DNA of 64,000 bases. It comes from UBA2033 sp035345875. GTDB taxonomy: Bacteria; Spirochaetota; Leptospiria; Leptospirales; Leptospiraceae. The notes under the pieces are model-generated. The model ran no database searches. It was not told the DNA's origin and worked only from the letters and a program-made list of their open reading frames with translations. The stretch is from positions 1 to 64,000 of the forward strand of contig DAORDH010000006.1 in the NCBI GenBank assembly GCA_035345875.1. The letters are read 5' to 3'. Shown here in pieces: positions 45,094 to 55,057 of this stretch. How positions within the stretch are numbered: position 1 is the stretch's first letter; every line of letters begins with the position of its first letter. The position numbers and the translations under genes were made by a program.

Positions 45094-46611
45094 ATGGATT
45101 GGCATAGTTTACTTAAGAGGCAGATCAAAAAGCACTGCACTGATAATTATAATCAATTTATAGAGCAGAATGAAAAATTTCTGTTAGCTATAGATGAGGC
45201 TTATAATCGATTTGATGCAGATCGTTTAATGATTGAAAGATCTCTAGAGTTAACGTCACAGGAGTTGATGGAGAAAAATAAATCTCTTCTAAACTACATT
45301 GAAAAATTAAATTTTATTGCCTATCATGATACATTGACTCATCTCTATAACCGTGCTTATTTAATAGACAAGCTAGAAGAGAAGATTAAGGCCTTTCATA
45401 AAAATCCAGATAAGACATTTGCTTTATTGTTTTTAGAAGTAGATCGTTTTAAAATTATCAATGATGCTTTTGGGCATAGTATGGGCGATAAGCTCTTAAT
45501 TAAAATTGCCTCTAGAATCAATCAGTTTTCATCTGAGAATATAACAATCGCTCGACTTGGTGGAGATGAGTTTGTTTTATTAATCGAAAATTATAAATCT
45601 GAGGAAGAAACCTTAATATTTGCAAATCAAATCATTTCTATATTAAGTCCCGCTTTTAAAATAGACTATCATGAAGTATTTGTAACTGTAAGTATTGGAA
45701 TTGCTTTTTCAAATTTATCTTATGAATCTCCCGCTGATATTTTGCGAGATGCAGATACAGCTATGTTTTATGCTAAGAAAATGGGAAGGGGTAGGGTTCA
45801 AATTTTTCAAGGTTCGATGCATAATTCGGCTGCTTTTTTGATTGAATTAGAATCCAATTTAAGGCAGGCAATTGATAAAAATGAGTTTATACTTTACTAT
45901 CAACCTATTTTAAATGCGTCAGGCACTCAAGTTAATGGTCTTGAAGCTTTAATTCGATGGAATCATCCAAGTAAAGGATTTATTTCTCCTGTTGAATTTA
46001 TCCCAATTGCAGAAGAAACAGGGATGATTAATGCGATAGGAGAATGGGTTATACGAAATGCAGTATCTAAATGCAAATCACTCCAATCCCTGCATTATGG
46101 GATTTATATCTCTGTAAATTTATCTTTTGTTCAATTTAAGGAAAAAAATATTACAGAAATTATTTCTAAGATATTAAAAGAAGAAGATTTAGATCCCAAG
46201 TTATTTTATATTGAATTAACAGAAAGTAGTATCATGGAGAATGTTTTTGAGGGAATTGAAATTTTAAACGATCTAAGGAACATAGGTGTTAAACTTTCAC
46301 TAGATGATTTCGGCACAGGATATTCTTCGTTAAGCTATTTAAAAAAATTCCCTATTCACAATTTGAAAATTGATCAAAGCTTTGTGAGAGATATTGAAAA
46401 GGGAATGCAAGACCAAGAAATAGTAAAAGCAATTATCTCTGTAGCGCATAGTCTTGGACTCAGTGTAACGGCAGAAGGAATCGAAAATCGAAATCAACTT
46501 ACATTTTTACAATCCTGTGGTTGTGATCGGCTGCAAGGGTATTTTTTTAGTAAACCATTTCCACCTGAAGAGATTGAAGAATTTTTTAATAAGATAAAAA
46601 ACTATTACTGA
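45094..46611 (+). CDS. GGDEF-EAL protein (diguanylate cyclase / c-di-GMP phosphodiesterase)
   Basis: A 505-residue soluble protein that can make and break cyclic di-GMP. An N-terminal coiled coil (about 1-75), then a GGDEF domain with an intact ARLGGDEFVLL (156-160) and no RxxD inhibition site. The EAL domain follows, with EALIRW (284-286), ELTESSIME, LDDFGTGYSSLSYLK, KIDQSFVRD and TAEGIENRNQ, all key metal and catalytic residues present. There is no sensor domain of its own. It starts two bases after the FIST gene, so FIST is the likely input. Both activities look intact; which one dominates cannot be told. Confidence 0.95.
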   Translation: MDWHSLLKRQIKKHCTDNYNQFIEQNEKFLLAIDEAYNRFDADRLMIERSLELTSQELMEKNKSLLNYIEKLNFIAYHDTLTHLYNRAYLIDKLEEKIKAFHKNPDKTFALLFLEVDRFKIINDAFGHSMGDKLLIKIASRINQFSSENITIARLGGDEFVLLIENYKSEEETLIFANQIISILSPAFKIDYHEVFVTVSIGIAFSNLSYESPADILRDADTAMFYAKKMGRGRVQIFQGSMHNSAAFLIELESNLRQAIDKNEFILYYQPILNASGTQVNGLEALIRWNHPSKGFISPVEFIPIAEETGMINAIGEWVIRNAVSKCKSLQSLHYGIYISVNLSFVQFKEKNITEIISKILKEEDLDPKLFYIELTESSIMENVFEGIEILNDLRNIGVKLSLDDFGTGYSSLSYLKKFPIHNLKIDQSFVRDIEKGMQDQEIVKAIISVAHSLGLSVTAEGIENRNQLTFLQSCGCDRLQGYFFSKPFPPEEIEEFFNKIKNYY

Positions 46612-46703
46612 ACTTTACCGACAATACGATAGATCCTAGTAATTGATTGCGTTTTCTAGTCTTTCTAAAAGAAAATAAAACTCTTAATTTAAGTTAATGA
46701 ACT

Positions 46704-47048
46704 ATGGCAAAAATTTTATCCCTATTTCTATTCATTCTTTTTATTCATTGTTTTACTGATAAAATTCAATTAAAAGGTTCAGTAGAAGAGGATCGCAAGA
46801 CTCTATTAAAACACATTCCGATTGGAAGTTCTATTCCTGAGGCAATTCGCATATTAAAGCAAAATGATTTTGAGTGTTCTATTATAGAAAAAGGAGAATT
46901 TTTAGAAGAGAGAAATATAAATTTTATCTATTGTAATCATTATGAAATGGTTGGCTTATTTATATCAAGACGTTGGCAGATTGCTATTCTTTTAAAGAAG
47001 GAAAAGGTGGACGATATTCACCTAACAACTGGTTTACTTGGACCCTAA
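46704..47048 (+). CDS. small lipoprotein of unknown function
   Basis: A 114-residue protein with a signal peptide ending LFIHC (lipid Cys at about 16). The mature part has a helix (IPIGSSIPEAIRILKQNDFECSI), a middle Glu-rich turn, and strands CNHYEMVGLFISRRWQIAILLKK. The pattern (a helix, then two strands with a conserved-looking Cys) resembles small periplasmic folds of the BamE/SmpA type, but I cannot assign it. It is single, with weak upstream signals. Confidence 0.65.
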   Translation: MAKILSLFLFILFIHCFTDKIQLKGSVEEDRKTLLKHIPIGSSIPEAIRILKQNDFECSIIEKGEFLEERNINFIYCNHYEMVGLFISRRWQIAILLKKEKVDDIHLTTGLLGP

Positions 47049-47230
47049 ATTGTATTTCTATAGATTAAACTAATTTCGTTTTAATGGATCAGGATTCCTT
47101 CTTGACTTTATTTTCCTATGAGTCTAATTTTTAGGATTTATTTATAAAGACTGATTGATAAGAATTTTGATTTGAAAGTTGTAAGTTCATTCAAAGACTT
47201 TTTTTGAGTGAACTATAGAAAGGATTTAGC

Positions 47231-49789
47231 ATGATCGATTTACCAAAGCCATTCCTACTATTATTTATTTTGCCATTTTTGTTTATATTCCCAGAAGAAC
47301 AAAAAATAGATTCTTCAAATAAAAAAGATCAGATACAAAAAGAAATAGATGAGTTAACAGAGAAAAAGGACAAATTAAAAAAAGAGCTAATAGAGATTGA
47401 GGAAGAGGAAAAAAATACAAAAAGCAATGCTTCAGAGAAAAAAGATTCTAAGTTTAAAGAGGAAGACTTTTTCAAATTAGAAGATAATATTGTAGTAACT
47501 GCTAGTAGAAAGTCCCAGAAAGTCTCAGATGCTCCAGCAGCTGTGTATGTGATTACTCAAAAAACAATTCGAGAAAGAGGGTATAGAACGTTAGTAGATG
47601 CATTACATGATGTCCCTGGTTTTGATTTTCAACACACATATGGAGTTTATCCAGAATTGATTCATCAAAGAGGGCTTGTTGGTGAAAACAATAGAACCCT
47701 TGTTTATGTAGATGGAGTTCCTGATAATAATATAAATGAAAACGCAATATTAGCTGGCACGATTCGATTTCCTCTTTCGAATGTAGATCGAATCGAAATT
47801 GTCTCCGGTCCAGCTTCGGCTTTGTATGGAGCCAATGCTTTTAATGGAATTGTGAATATTATTACAAAAGATGGAAAAGGGAATCCTGGAAATCATGTAG
47901 ATTTTACATATGGAGCCTGGGAAAAGAATTTTACAAATCCTGGTTATTCAGCTAGTTTTTCGGCGCGTGGTAGCACAGGATCTGAATCTAGCGATATGCG
48001 ATATAGTATAGGCGGATATTATTATAAAACAGATGGACCAGATTTAAGTAAGGCAAATCGCCTAGATCGGAATGGAATACAAAATCGATTGGGGCAAAAC
48101 GATATTAACTACTATGCAGAAACAAAAGCCTGCGGTGGTGTTTGCAATCCAAATTCTAGTTCTGTTGGAAATTGGTGGTCAGATGGATATAGCAATTCGA
48201 AAGAAGACACATACAATTTAACTGCTAAATTTATGAAAAATGGTCTTAGATTTCAAACAGTAAATTGGCAATACCAACAAGGACAGGGAGCATTTGCAAA
48301 TGGGACCCAACAAATTGATACAAATCAAAGAGGACTTGATACGGGAAAATTAGACGGTAGAAATATTGCAAGACTACTTGGAATCTTACGCGATCCACAA
48401 AATATTGGAACGAGTGGTTTTTTAGGATCCCACAGGGATTTTAAAAATAATAGTGCAACCATTGGATACTTGCATAAATTTTCCGATAAATTAAATCTAG
48501 ATAGTGAACTTGTGACAAGGTCAACACAGGTGCTAAGTTCGAGTAACGAGTTTTATCCAAATAAGACAGATATCTATGCCTACTATCGTCCTAATGATGT
48601 TGTGCAGGCATCTGGAAATGCAATTCGTGGAGCGTCTGCTTATTCCAGACCGGACAATAATTATCAATTAGAAGAGAAACTTCAATACAATCAGAGTGAA
48701 AAAATGACAACTACAGTCGGTGTTGTAATCAGGCAATTTATAACTCCAAAGGATTACAATAGTTACGAAAGATTTGTTTATAATACTTATTCAGGGTATA
48801 TACAACAGACTTATAAACCACAAGACAAGGTTGCGATCACAGCTGGAGTAAGACATGATTTTTCAACTACTTATGGAAATACAACCAATCCTAGATTGAG
48901 TTTAATTTATAAGCCGACGAATGATTTAACTTTGAAATTTTTATTTGGTAGTGGTTTTAGAGAACCATCTGCAAAAGAATTATTTACACAAACTGCTCAA
49001 AGAAAGCCTAACCCAGCACTTCGTCCTGAACTCATGCAAGCTCATGAAATCGGAGTCGGATACCGTTTTCTTAAAAAGTATTATATTTCAACGCAGGGTT
49101 ACTATAACCAAGTGACCAACTTGATTTTAGAGTTTTCAACGAATGATACCACTCCTATCAATGGAGTTAATCCCAAAAATCCATGGCAACAATATCAAAA
49201 TTTAGGTATTGCTCGAATTTATGGATTTGAATTAGAAAGTAATCTTCAAATTTCAGATCAATTTCAAGCATCCTTTAATTATACATTTACAAAAGGAGAA
49301 TATGATAGATTGCCTCCAACACTACAAACTTCACCAGCTACAACAGGAAGAGTGGGGGACGATCCTAGAAATGATTTGGAAATGGCAATATACAGGCAAA
49401 TCACCGTTAGCCCACAGTCTCCCAATGGATTCAATACAATTCCTATTTCGGGAGGAATTCCAAACATAGCTCCTCATAAAGTGAATGCGGGGCTTACTTA
49501 TTCTCCAGTCGAAGACTTTTCAATTTATCTGGGAATTAATTATGTAGACATCCGAAGAACTGTTTCGACTGATCCAGTTCGAACTGCGAGTGGATATAAA
49601 ATGGTAAAATTAAACTTACGAAAAGAAAATTTATTTTACAGAGGGCTATTTGTTCAATTGCATATTAATAATTTATTGAATCAGCAATTTTTTGATCCAG
49701 GTATCCGATCTGCAACAGGAGCGTATTATCCTACTTTGCAACCTCTCGAAACAAGAAATATTTGGTTTACCGTCGGCTACCAGTTTTAG
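47231..49789 (+). CDS. TonB-dependent outer membrane receptor with N-terminal coiled coil, second copy
   Basis: An 852-residue outer-membrane receptor. Signal peptide, then a charged coiled coil (about 25-75), then KEEDFFKLEDNIVVTASR, the TonB-box region. The plug has TLVDALHDVPGFDF, VYVDGVPDNN, VDRIEIVSGPASALYGANAFNGIVNIITK. The barrel ends in aromatic WFTVGYQF. The EEDFFKLE stretch just before the plug and the coiled coil are shared with the receptor at 9303, so they form one family with different barrels. AGAAAGGATTTAGC precedes the ATG. Substrate unknown. It shows no riboswitch or clear Fur site upstream. Confidence 0.9.
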   Translation: MIDLPKPFLLLFILPFLFIFPEEQKIDSSNKKDQIQKEIDELTEKKDKLKKELIEIEEEEKNTKSNASEKKDSKFKEEDFFKLEDNIVVTASRKSQKVSDAPAAVYVITQKTIRERGYRTLVDALHDVPGFDFQHTYGVYPELIHQRGLVGENNRTLVYVDGVPDNNINENAILAGTIRFPLSNVDRIEIVSGPASALYGANAFNGIVNIITKDGKGNPGNHVDFTYGAWEKNFTNPGYSASFSARGSTGSESSDMRYSIGGYYYKTDGPDLSKANRLDRNGIQNRLGQNDINYYAETKACGGVCNPNSSSVGNWWSDGYSNSKEDTYNLTAKFMKNGLRFQTVNWQYQQGQGAFANGTQQIDTNQRGLDTGKLDGRNIARLLGILRDPQNIGTSGFLGSHRDFKNNSATIGYLHKFSDKLNLDSELVTRSTQVLSSSNEFYPNKTDIYAYYRPNDVVQASGNAIRGASAYSRPDNNYQLEEKLQYNQSEKMTTTVGVVIRQFITPKDYNSYERFVYNTYSGYIQQTYKPQDKVAITAGVRHDFSTTYGNTTNPRLSLIYKPTNDLTLKFLFGSGFREPSAKELFTQTAQRKPNPALRPELMQAHEIGVGYRFLKKYYISTQGYYNQVTNLILEFSTNDTTPINGVNPKNPWQQYQNLGIARIYGFELESNLQISDQFQASFNYTFTKGEYDRLPPTLQTSPATTGRVGDDPRNDLEMAIYRQITVSPQSPNGFNTIPISGGIPNIAPHKVNAGLTYSPVEDFSIYLGINYVDIRRTVSTDPVRTASGYKMVKLNLRKENLFYRGLFVQLHINNLLNQQFFDPGIRSATGAYYPTLQPLETRNIWFTVGYQF

Positions 49790-49861
49790 CTGAAAAAGAA
49801 TATTTTATAGTTTACATACAAAACACTGGTAATATTATCTGAAAATCAAGAAGAGGCGACT

Positions 49862-50242
49862 TTGAAAATTAGAGACAAAAAAAAAGAACTTTCCATCTAT
49901 ATAACAAGTAAAGAAACAAAAGGGAATGTTCCCCTATATAAAGCGCTGATTGATCAATTTATTTCCATGGGAATTACTGGCTGCACAGTTTTAAAATCTA
50001 CATCCGGATATGGAACCGATTTAAAAGTCAAATATCCTGATGAATCCATTGCAGACTTATGGAGCAAGGATTCTACGATTGTTTTACAGGTCATAGAATC
50101 AGCTTCTAGAATCGAAGAAATTGTAAAAATGTTAGATACAATGATGCCGCAAGGAGTCGTTACAATCAAGGACGTAGATTTTATTCGATACACAAGAAGC
50201 GTTGTCACAGAAGAGGATATTCGCCTTGCCGACAAAGCCTAA
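49862..50242 (+). CDS. DUF190 (PII-like) protein
   Basis: A 126-residue protein of the DUF190 family, a PII-like ferredoxin fold that binds small nucleotides in some members. ELSIYITSKETKGNVPLYKALIDQF, GITGCTVLKSTSGYG and a final IVKMLDTMMPQGVVTIKDVDFI are family features. The start is TTG at 49862 with AGAGG spaced before it. The family is often next to CrcB fluoride channels or potassium transporters, but no such gene is here; lepA follows instead. Confidence 0.85.
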   Translation: MKIRDKKKELSIYITSKETKGNVPLYKALIDQFISMGITGCTVLKSTSGYGTDLKVKYPDESIADLWSKDSTIVLQVIESASRIEEIVKMLDTMMPQGVVTIKDVDFIRYTRSVVTEEDIRLADKA

Positions 50243-50291
50243 TACAAAATGACTTGCTAAATAGCGCACCTCTGTAAATTTAATTTACAGA

Positions 50292-52097
50292 ATGTCTGAC
50301 AAACAAAAATTTACACGAAATTTCTCAATCATAGCACATATTGATCATGGCAAGTCTACTCTTGCAGATCGTTTACTCGAATTAACTCTGGTAACAGATG
50401 AGCGCACTAAAAAAAATCAAATCCTAGATACAATGGATATTGAAAGAGAAAGAGGAATTACAATCAAGGCAAACAATGCTTCTTTTGAATTCCTTTCTCA
50501 AGATGGAAATAAATACTATTTAAATTTAATTGATACACCCGGGCATGTGGATTTTAACTATGAAGTTTCTAGATCCTTAAAAGCATGTGAGGGAGTTTTG
50601 CTGATTGTAGACGCAAGCCAAGGGGTAGAGGCACAGACTCTAGCCAATTTGTATTTAGCAATGGAAGCAGATTTAAAAATCATTCCAGTGATTAATAAAA
50701 TCGACTTACCAAGTGCAGATATTCCTAAATGTATGCGGCTAATCGAAGATAGCCTCGGTTTGGAATCATCAGAGGCAATTGCAATTTCTGCAAAGACAGG
50801 ACAGAATGTAAAAGAAGTATTAGAATCTATTTGTAGACTCATTCCTCCACCACAAGGAGACGATAACAAACCACTCAAAGCATTGATTTATGATTCTTAT
50901 TTTGATACCTATATGGGTGTAGTCATCAAGGTTCGAATTATGGATGGAACCGTTAGGCGAGGGGATCGCATTTATTTAATGAGTGGTGGTGGCGATTTTA
51001 TCGTGACAGAGGTGGGGATAAATCGTATTAACCTCATTCCACAGGATTATATATCTGCGGGAGATGTAGGTTATATTGTAGCTGGAATTAAAAAAGTAGC
51101 AGATGCAAGAACAGGTGATACAGTCACTCATTTCGATAGAAGAGCAGAGGAGGCTGTCCAAGGCTATAAAGAAGCAAAGCCAATGGTATTCTCCGGACTC
51201 TTTCCAATTTATGGGGAACAGTTTGATGAATTAGTCGAAGCGATTGAAAAATTAAAGTTAAACGATGCAGCTCTTGTATATGAAAGAGAAAATTCGCTCG
51301 CACTCGGTTTTGGATTTAGAGTTGGGTATTTAGGTCTTCTCCATATGGAAATTGTGCAAGAAAGACTAGAGAGAGAATTCAACTTAGAGCTCATCACAAC
51401 AGCTCCTTCTGTAAAATATAGAATTACTACAACGAAAGGAGAAGTTTTAGAAATAGACAATCCTTCTAAATTTCCGGAACCACAATCAATTGAAAGTATG
51501 GAAGAACCATTTGTTAAGGCAACGATCTTTACTCCAAATGAATATGTTGGAAATATAATGACTCTAGTGATTGAAAAGAGAGGAGTTCATCTAGATACAA
51601 TTTATTTGGATCAAGATAAGGTGCAGATGATTTATGAAATTCCTCTTGCTGAGCTTATTTTTGAATTCTATGATAAATTAAAATCATACACAAAAGGATA
51701 TGCATCTTTAGATTATGAGCCGGCTGCCTATAGAGAATCGAACTTAGTAAAACTTGATATCTTAGTAAATGCTGAACCAGTAGATGCTCTATCTACTATC
51801 GTTCATAGAACTCGCGCAGAATCAAGAGGTCGGGCTGTAATTAGTAAGTTGAAAGAACTAATTCCTAGACAACAATTTTTAATTCCACTCCAAGCCAGTA
51901 TCGGAGCAAGGATTGTGGCGAGAGAAAATATCTCTGCGGTTCGTAAGAACGTAACTGCTAAGTGTTACGGGGGAGATATTTCTAGAAAGAGAAAACTCCT
52001 AGAGAAACAAAAGGAAGGAAAGAAGAGAATGAAACAGTTTGGTTCTGTGGAGATTCCACAAGAAGCATTTCTAGCAGTTCTCAAAACAGGAGATTAA
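50292..52097 (+). CDS. lepA: elongation factor 4 (LepA), translational GTPase
   Basis: A 601-residue GTPase that acts on stalled ribosomes. The G domain has IAHIDHGKSTL (residues 14-24), a switch region DTMDIERERGITIKANN, DTPGHVDF and NKIDLPSAD. The LepA-specific C-terminal domain is present (DPEGN-like GDISRKRKLLEKQKEGKKRM and IPQEAFLAVL). Length is normal. It ends overlapping by four bases with the end of the convergent gene at 52094. Confidence 0.98.
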   Translation: MSDKQKFTRNFSIIAHIDHGKSTLADRLLELTLVTDERTKKNQILDTMDIERERGITIKANNASFEFLSQDGNKYYLNLIDTPGHVDFNYEVSRSLKACEGVLLIVDASQGVEAQTLANLYLAMEADLKIIPVINKIDLPSADIPKCMRLIEDSLGLESSEAIAISAKTGQNVKEVLESICRLIPPPQGDDNKPLKALIYDSYFDTYMGVVIKVRIMDGTVRRGDRIYLMSGGGDFIVTEVGINRINLIPQDYISAGDVGYIVAGIKKVADARTGDTVTHFDRRAEEAVQGYKEAKPMVFSGLFPIYGEQFDELVEAIEKLKLNDAALVYERENSLALGFGFRVGYLGLLHMEIVQERLEREFNLELITTAPSVKYRITTTKGEVLEIDNPSKFPEPQSIESMEEPFVKATIFTPNEYVGNIMTLVIEKRGVHLDTIYLDQDKVQMIYEIPLAELIFEFYDKLKSYTKGYASLDYEPAAYRESNLVKLDILVNAEPVDALSTIVHRTRAESRGRAVISKLKELIPRQQFLIPLQASIGARIVARENISAVRKNVTAKCYGGDISRKRKLLEKQKEGKKRMKQFGSVEIPQEAFLAVLKTGD

Positions 52098-52888
52098 TTC
52101 TGAATAAATCCATACGAATCAATATCGAAAGATTTGATTCGTCGCTCTAGTTCTTGCTGAAATTCAGGAGGAACTAGACTCTTTCGTTCAAATGGAACGA
52201 TAGATTCATCTCGTAAAATTTTATCTCGAATACTTTCATATTCATTTACAAACGGGATTTCAATACGAGAATAGGAGCCTTTTCCCGCTTTGCTGATACG
52301 CATTAAATCAGGTCTAAGACCAGATTCTTTTAGAATGATAATAGAGAAAGCAAGCCCCATGTTTTTGCCTTGAGGGTCTTCCGGATGATCATTGAAATAC
52401 TCTAAAACATCTGAATAATGCATTGCTTGCTTTAAATAAGAGCGAAGATATTTTTCTTGATTTAGAGTGTTTTCTGAAACGTTATGCACTTTGATATTGA
52501 GTCCTGTAACTTCGTGTTCGAAGGCAATGTGAACATACATATTATTCGATTTAAGATATTCTCTATAATTGGCAGAATTGATTTTATTTACACTGGATAG
52601 AAAACGCTTTTCGGTTTCTAAAAAAACTTTCTCATCGTTTAGGTCTAGATCATTCTGCTTATAGTAAATGTATCGCATATTCGAAAGACAAGTCCAGTTT
52701 ACAAGTTCTTGCGCGGTTCCGAAGATTGCAGGCAAAAGTTCTATTCTATCATAATTTTCTAATATGGTTCTTAGGACTAGTTCTAGGTTTTTAACAAAAT
52801 TATCTGTTAGAGTAAAGCAATTCATTCCAATCGCTTTACCTTCCTTGATTCCATCTAAAATCGTATCAGTTGTTAATTTGTTTTTCAT
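52094..52888 (-). CDS. GHKL/histidine-kinase-like ATPase family protein, copy 2
   Basis: A 264-residue soluble protein homologous along its length to the one at 11930-12736 (for example LRTILENYDRIELL against SSTILEKFNRMDLM, and LNIKVHN against LNIKIKN). The N-box-like stretch AQELVNWTCLSNMRYIYYK and the G-box-like PQGKNMGLAFSIII are present but weaker than in copy 1, and the DxG Asp is again missing. It may have lost nucleotide binding. Its end overlaps the lepA end by four bases. The role is unknown; partner-switching regulators are one possibility. Confidence 0.6.
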   Translation of the reverse strand: MKNKLTTDTILDGIKEGKAIGMNCFTLTDNFVKNLELVLRTILENYDRIELLPAIFGTAQELVNWTCLSNMRYIYYKQNDLDLNDEKVFLETEKRFLSSVNKINSANYREYLKSNNMYVHIAFEHEVTGLNIKVHNVSENTLNQEKYLRSYLKQAMHYSDVLEYFNDHPEDPQGKNMGLAFSIIILKESGLRPDLMRISKAGKGSYSRIEIPFVNEYESIRDKILRDESIVPFERKSLVPPEFQQELERRIKSFDIDSYGFIQN

Positions 52889-53304
52889 ACATACCTAGCC
52901 CAATAGTGTAAGTATCCATTTAAAGCCAAAATCATTCAATAAATTTTTTTTGTTCCGATAGATATTGAAGGTTGTAGTGCAAAGATCTCTTTTTTAAACA
53001 TGATGCACAGCTATGGATTTAATATTTATGAATATTCCTTACTATTTGAATGAGTTGTGTTTATTTAAACCAATTTGGCTTCTCAATGATTGTAACAGAA
53101 TATGGTAATCTTTCATTCATATATGAATTATAGCATTTGGTAGACCGAACACACTTAAGTTCGGGAACACTAAGAAGTGTTTAGACTAAACCCAACCATT
53201 TATTTTTGAAACGGGACTTTTTCTTGACGTTTAGTATAAGTATGGAAGGTAGAATAAATAAAGGCTTTAAAATCTAATAGGCTTTTAAATTCTAACTTAC
53301 AAGC
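52889..53304. other. gene-free stretch between divergent genes
   Basis: 416 bp. At 53144-53180 there are two small adjoining hairpins: CCGAAC...GTTCGG and AACACT-AAG-AAGTGTT. They lie about 125 bases before the sppA start and could be regulatory or remnants. Otherwise AT-rich without open frames that I can support. Confidence 0.5.
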
Positions 53305-55026
53305 ATGATAACTACAATACTTTCTATTTTACTTCTTCCTTTTAGGCTTTTGAAATCTGTTTATTTTGTTTTATTTACACCCTTTCAAAAAGGAGATCAT
53401 ATACTAATTCGGATTCCAGAATCCTTTGCCTCCTATCAAAAGACCTCTCTTGTGGAGTGGGTAACAGGTAAAGATTCCGAGATTCTTCTCATCGATTTTT
53501 TAAATGATCTAGAATTAATCTCGAAGAGCAATCGAATTAAAAAAGTTTCTTTTTACATTCCCTCTGAACCAGAGTTTGGAATGGCTGAATTATCAAATGT
53601 TACCTCTCAGATAGAGAAAATCAAAGCAAAGGGAATTGAAACCTTTGGTTATGCGGCAAGTGGAGATATAAAAACTCTTTATCTTCTTTCTTTTCTAAAT
53701 AAAAGATATACTTCAAAATCAAGTGAATTCATGGTTTTACTTCCAGCAGTAGAGAGTTTCTTTTTTGGAAACTTGCTAAAAAAGTTAGGCGTGAAAGTTG
53801 ATAGTTTTGCTTCCGGTCCTTACAAATCCTTTGCAGAAATGTTCAATCGAAATTCTTTTTCAATACCTGCAAAAGAAAATATAACAATGCTTATCCGCTC
53901 AATAAAAACACAAATCCTAGATACATTTTTTGATAATGCAAAACTAGAAAGTAAAATCTTGAAGCGTCCGATCTTAACAGCTCAGTATCTAAATGAAATT
54001 GGTTTTATTCATGGATTTTTAGAAGAGGAAAATTTCTTAGAGAATTATTGCAACAAAGACTATGAAGAAATAAATGAAGATGGAAGTAACGTTCTAGACA
54101 AAGAAGCAAGTCTTAGAAACGTGCATTTCTTTCATAAAAAGAAAAAATTTGAAATCTTTCCAAAGAAAAAGAAAAAACTAGTGATACTTCCTCTGAAGGG
54201 TAATATTGGAATGGGTAAAAAAGAAGAGGAAGAAATAAAATCGGATGCAATCCAAGCCTATTCTGTGATTCCAGTTCTTCGTTCCATTCGAAAGGATAAA
54301 TCGATAATAGGTGTGATTTTAGAAATTGATTCTTCTGGTGGTTCTGCCTTTGCTTCTGAATTGATCTACCAAGAAATTTTAAAACTCAAGAAAGAAAAAA
54401 AAGTATATGCCTATTTTCAAAATGTAGCTGCGTCAGGCGGTTATTATATTGCAGCTGCTTGTGATAAAATTATATCGAATCCGCTTTCGATTACTGGCTC
54501 GATTGGAACAATCATGATTCGTCCCAATCTAAAAAAATTATACAATGAATATGGAGTTTCTAAACAAAGAATTGAATTCTATCCACTCAGAGAAATTTTT
54601 TCTGAATACGGACAAATTTCCAATGAAGGAAAAGAATTTTTAACAGAAGAAGTAAAAAGAGTCAATGGTCAATTCTATGAAAGAGTCATGCTTTCTAGAA
54701 ATAAGACTTTAAAAGATTTAGAGACCTTAGCAGAAGGAAGAGTTTTTACTGGAAAAAGTTTTCTGGCAAGTAGCATGGTCGATTCCAATCAGTCTCTTAT
54801 GGATACTGTCGAAGAACTAAAAAATGAGTTAAAGGAAAAAAGAATTTTAGTTCAGTATCTTCCTTCTACTTACAGTTTAAAATCAATGGTGAGAGAATTT
54901 AGACTGGGAGTTCGACTTTTATTAAACCCAAAACTCATTCTAAAAAGAATCACTCGTTCGACTGACGTTCAATTAAAAAGCGATCTCGCGGATGTAGTTG
55001 CAGAAAATTTATTTCGAAGAAATTGA
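53305..55026 (+). CDS. sppA: signal peptide peptidase SppA (long, two-domain S49 type)
   Basis: A 573-residue membrane-bound protease that degrades cleaved signal peptides. An N-terminal hydrophobic anchor (about 5-30) is followed by two S49 domains. The first carries the catalytic Lys in SGPYKSFAEMFNR (Lys174), the second the nucleophile Ser in NVAASGGYYIAAACDK (Ser377), with GVILEIDSSGGS before it and SITGSIGTI after. This Ser and Lys split matches the long E. coli-type enzyme. It is single, with no clear partner. Confidence 0.9.
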   Translation: MITTILSILLLPFRLLKSVYFVLFTPFQKGDHILIRIPESFASYQKTSLVEWVTGKDSEILLIDFLNDLELISKSNRIKKVSFYIPSEPEFGMAELSNVTSQIEKIKAKGIETFGYAASGDIKTLYLLSFLNKRYTSKSSEFMVLLPAVESFFFGNLLKKLGVKVDSFASGPYKSFAEMFNRNSFSIPAKENITMLIRSIKTQILDTFFDNAKLESKILKRPILTAQYLNEIGFIHGFLEEENFLENYCNKDYEEINEDGSNVLDKEASLRNVHFFHKKKKFEIFPKKKKKLVILPLKGNIGMGKKEEEEIKSDAIQAYSVIPVLRSIRKDKSIIGVILEIDSSGGSAFASELIYQEILKLKKEKKVYAYFQNVAASGGYYIAAACDKIISNPLSITGSIGTIMIRPNLKKLYNEYGVSKQRIEFYPLREIFSEYGQISNEGKEFLTEEVKRVNGQFYERVMLSRNKTLKDLETLAEGRVFTGKSFLASSMVDSNQSLMDTVEELKNELKEKRILVQYLPSTYSLKSMVREFRLGVRLLLNPKLILKRITRSTDVQLKSDLADVVAENLFRRN

Positions 55027-55057
55027 AATCAATCGGTAGGCGTGGCCTTGCGCCTTT

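Noticed and set aside
47049..47230. Cobalamin riboswitch or Fur box upstream of the TonB receptor
   Set aside because: No conserved B12-box or Fur palindrome could be seen by eye; the same holds upstream of the receptor starting at 11837.
50558..50878. 106-codon minus-strand open frame inside lepA
   Set aside because: Shadow of the strongly conserved lepA reading frame.
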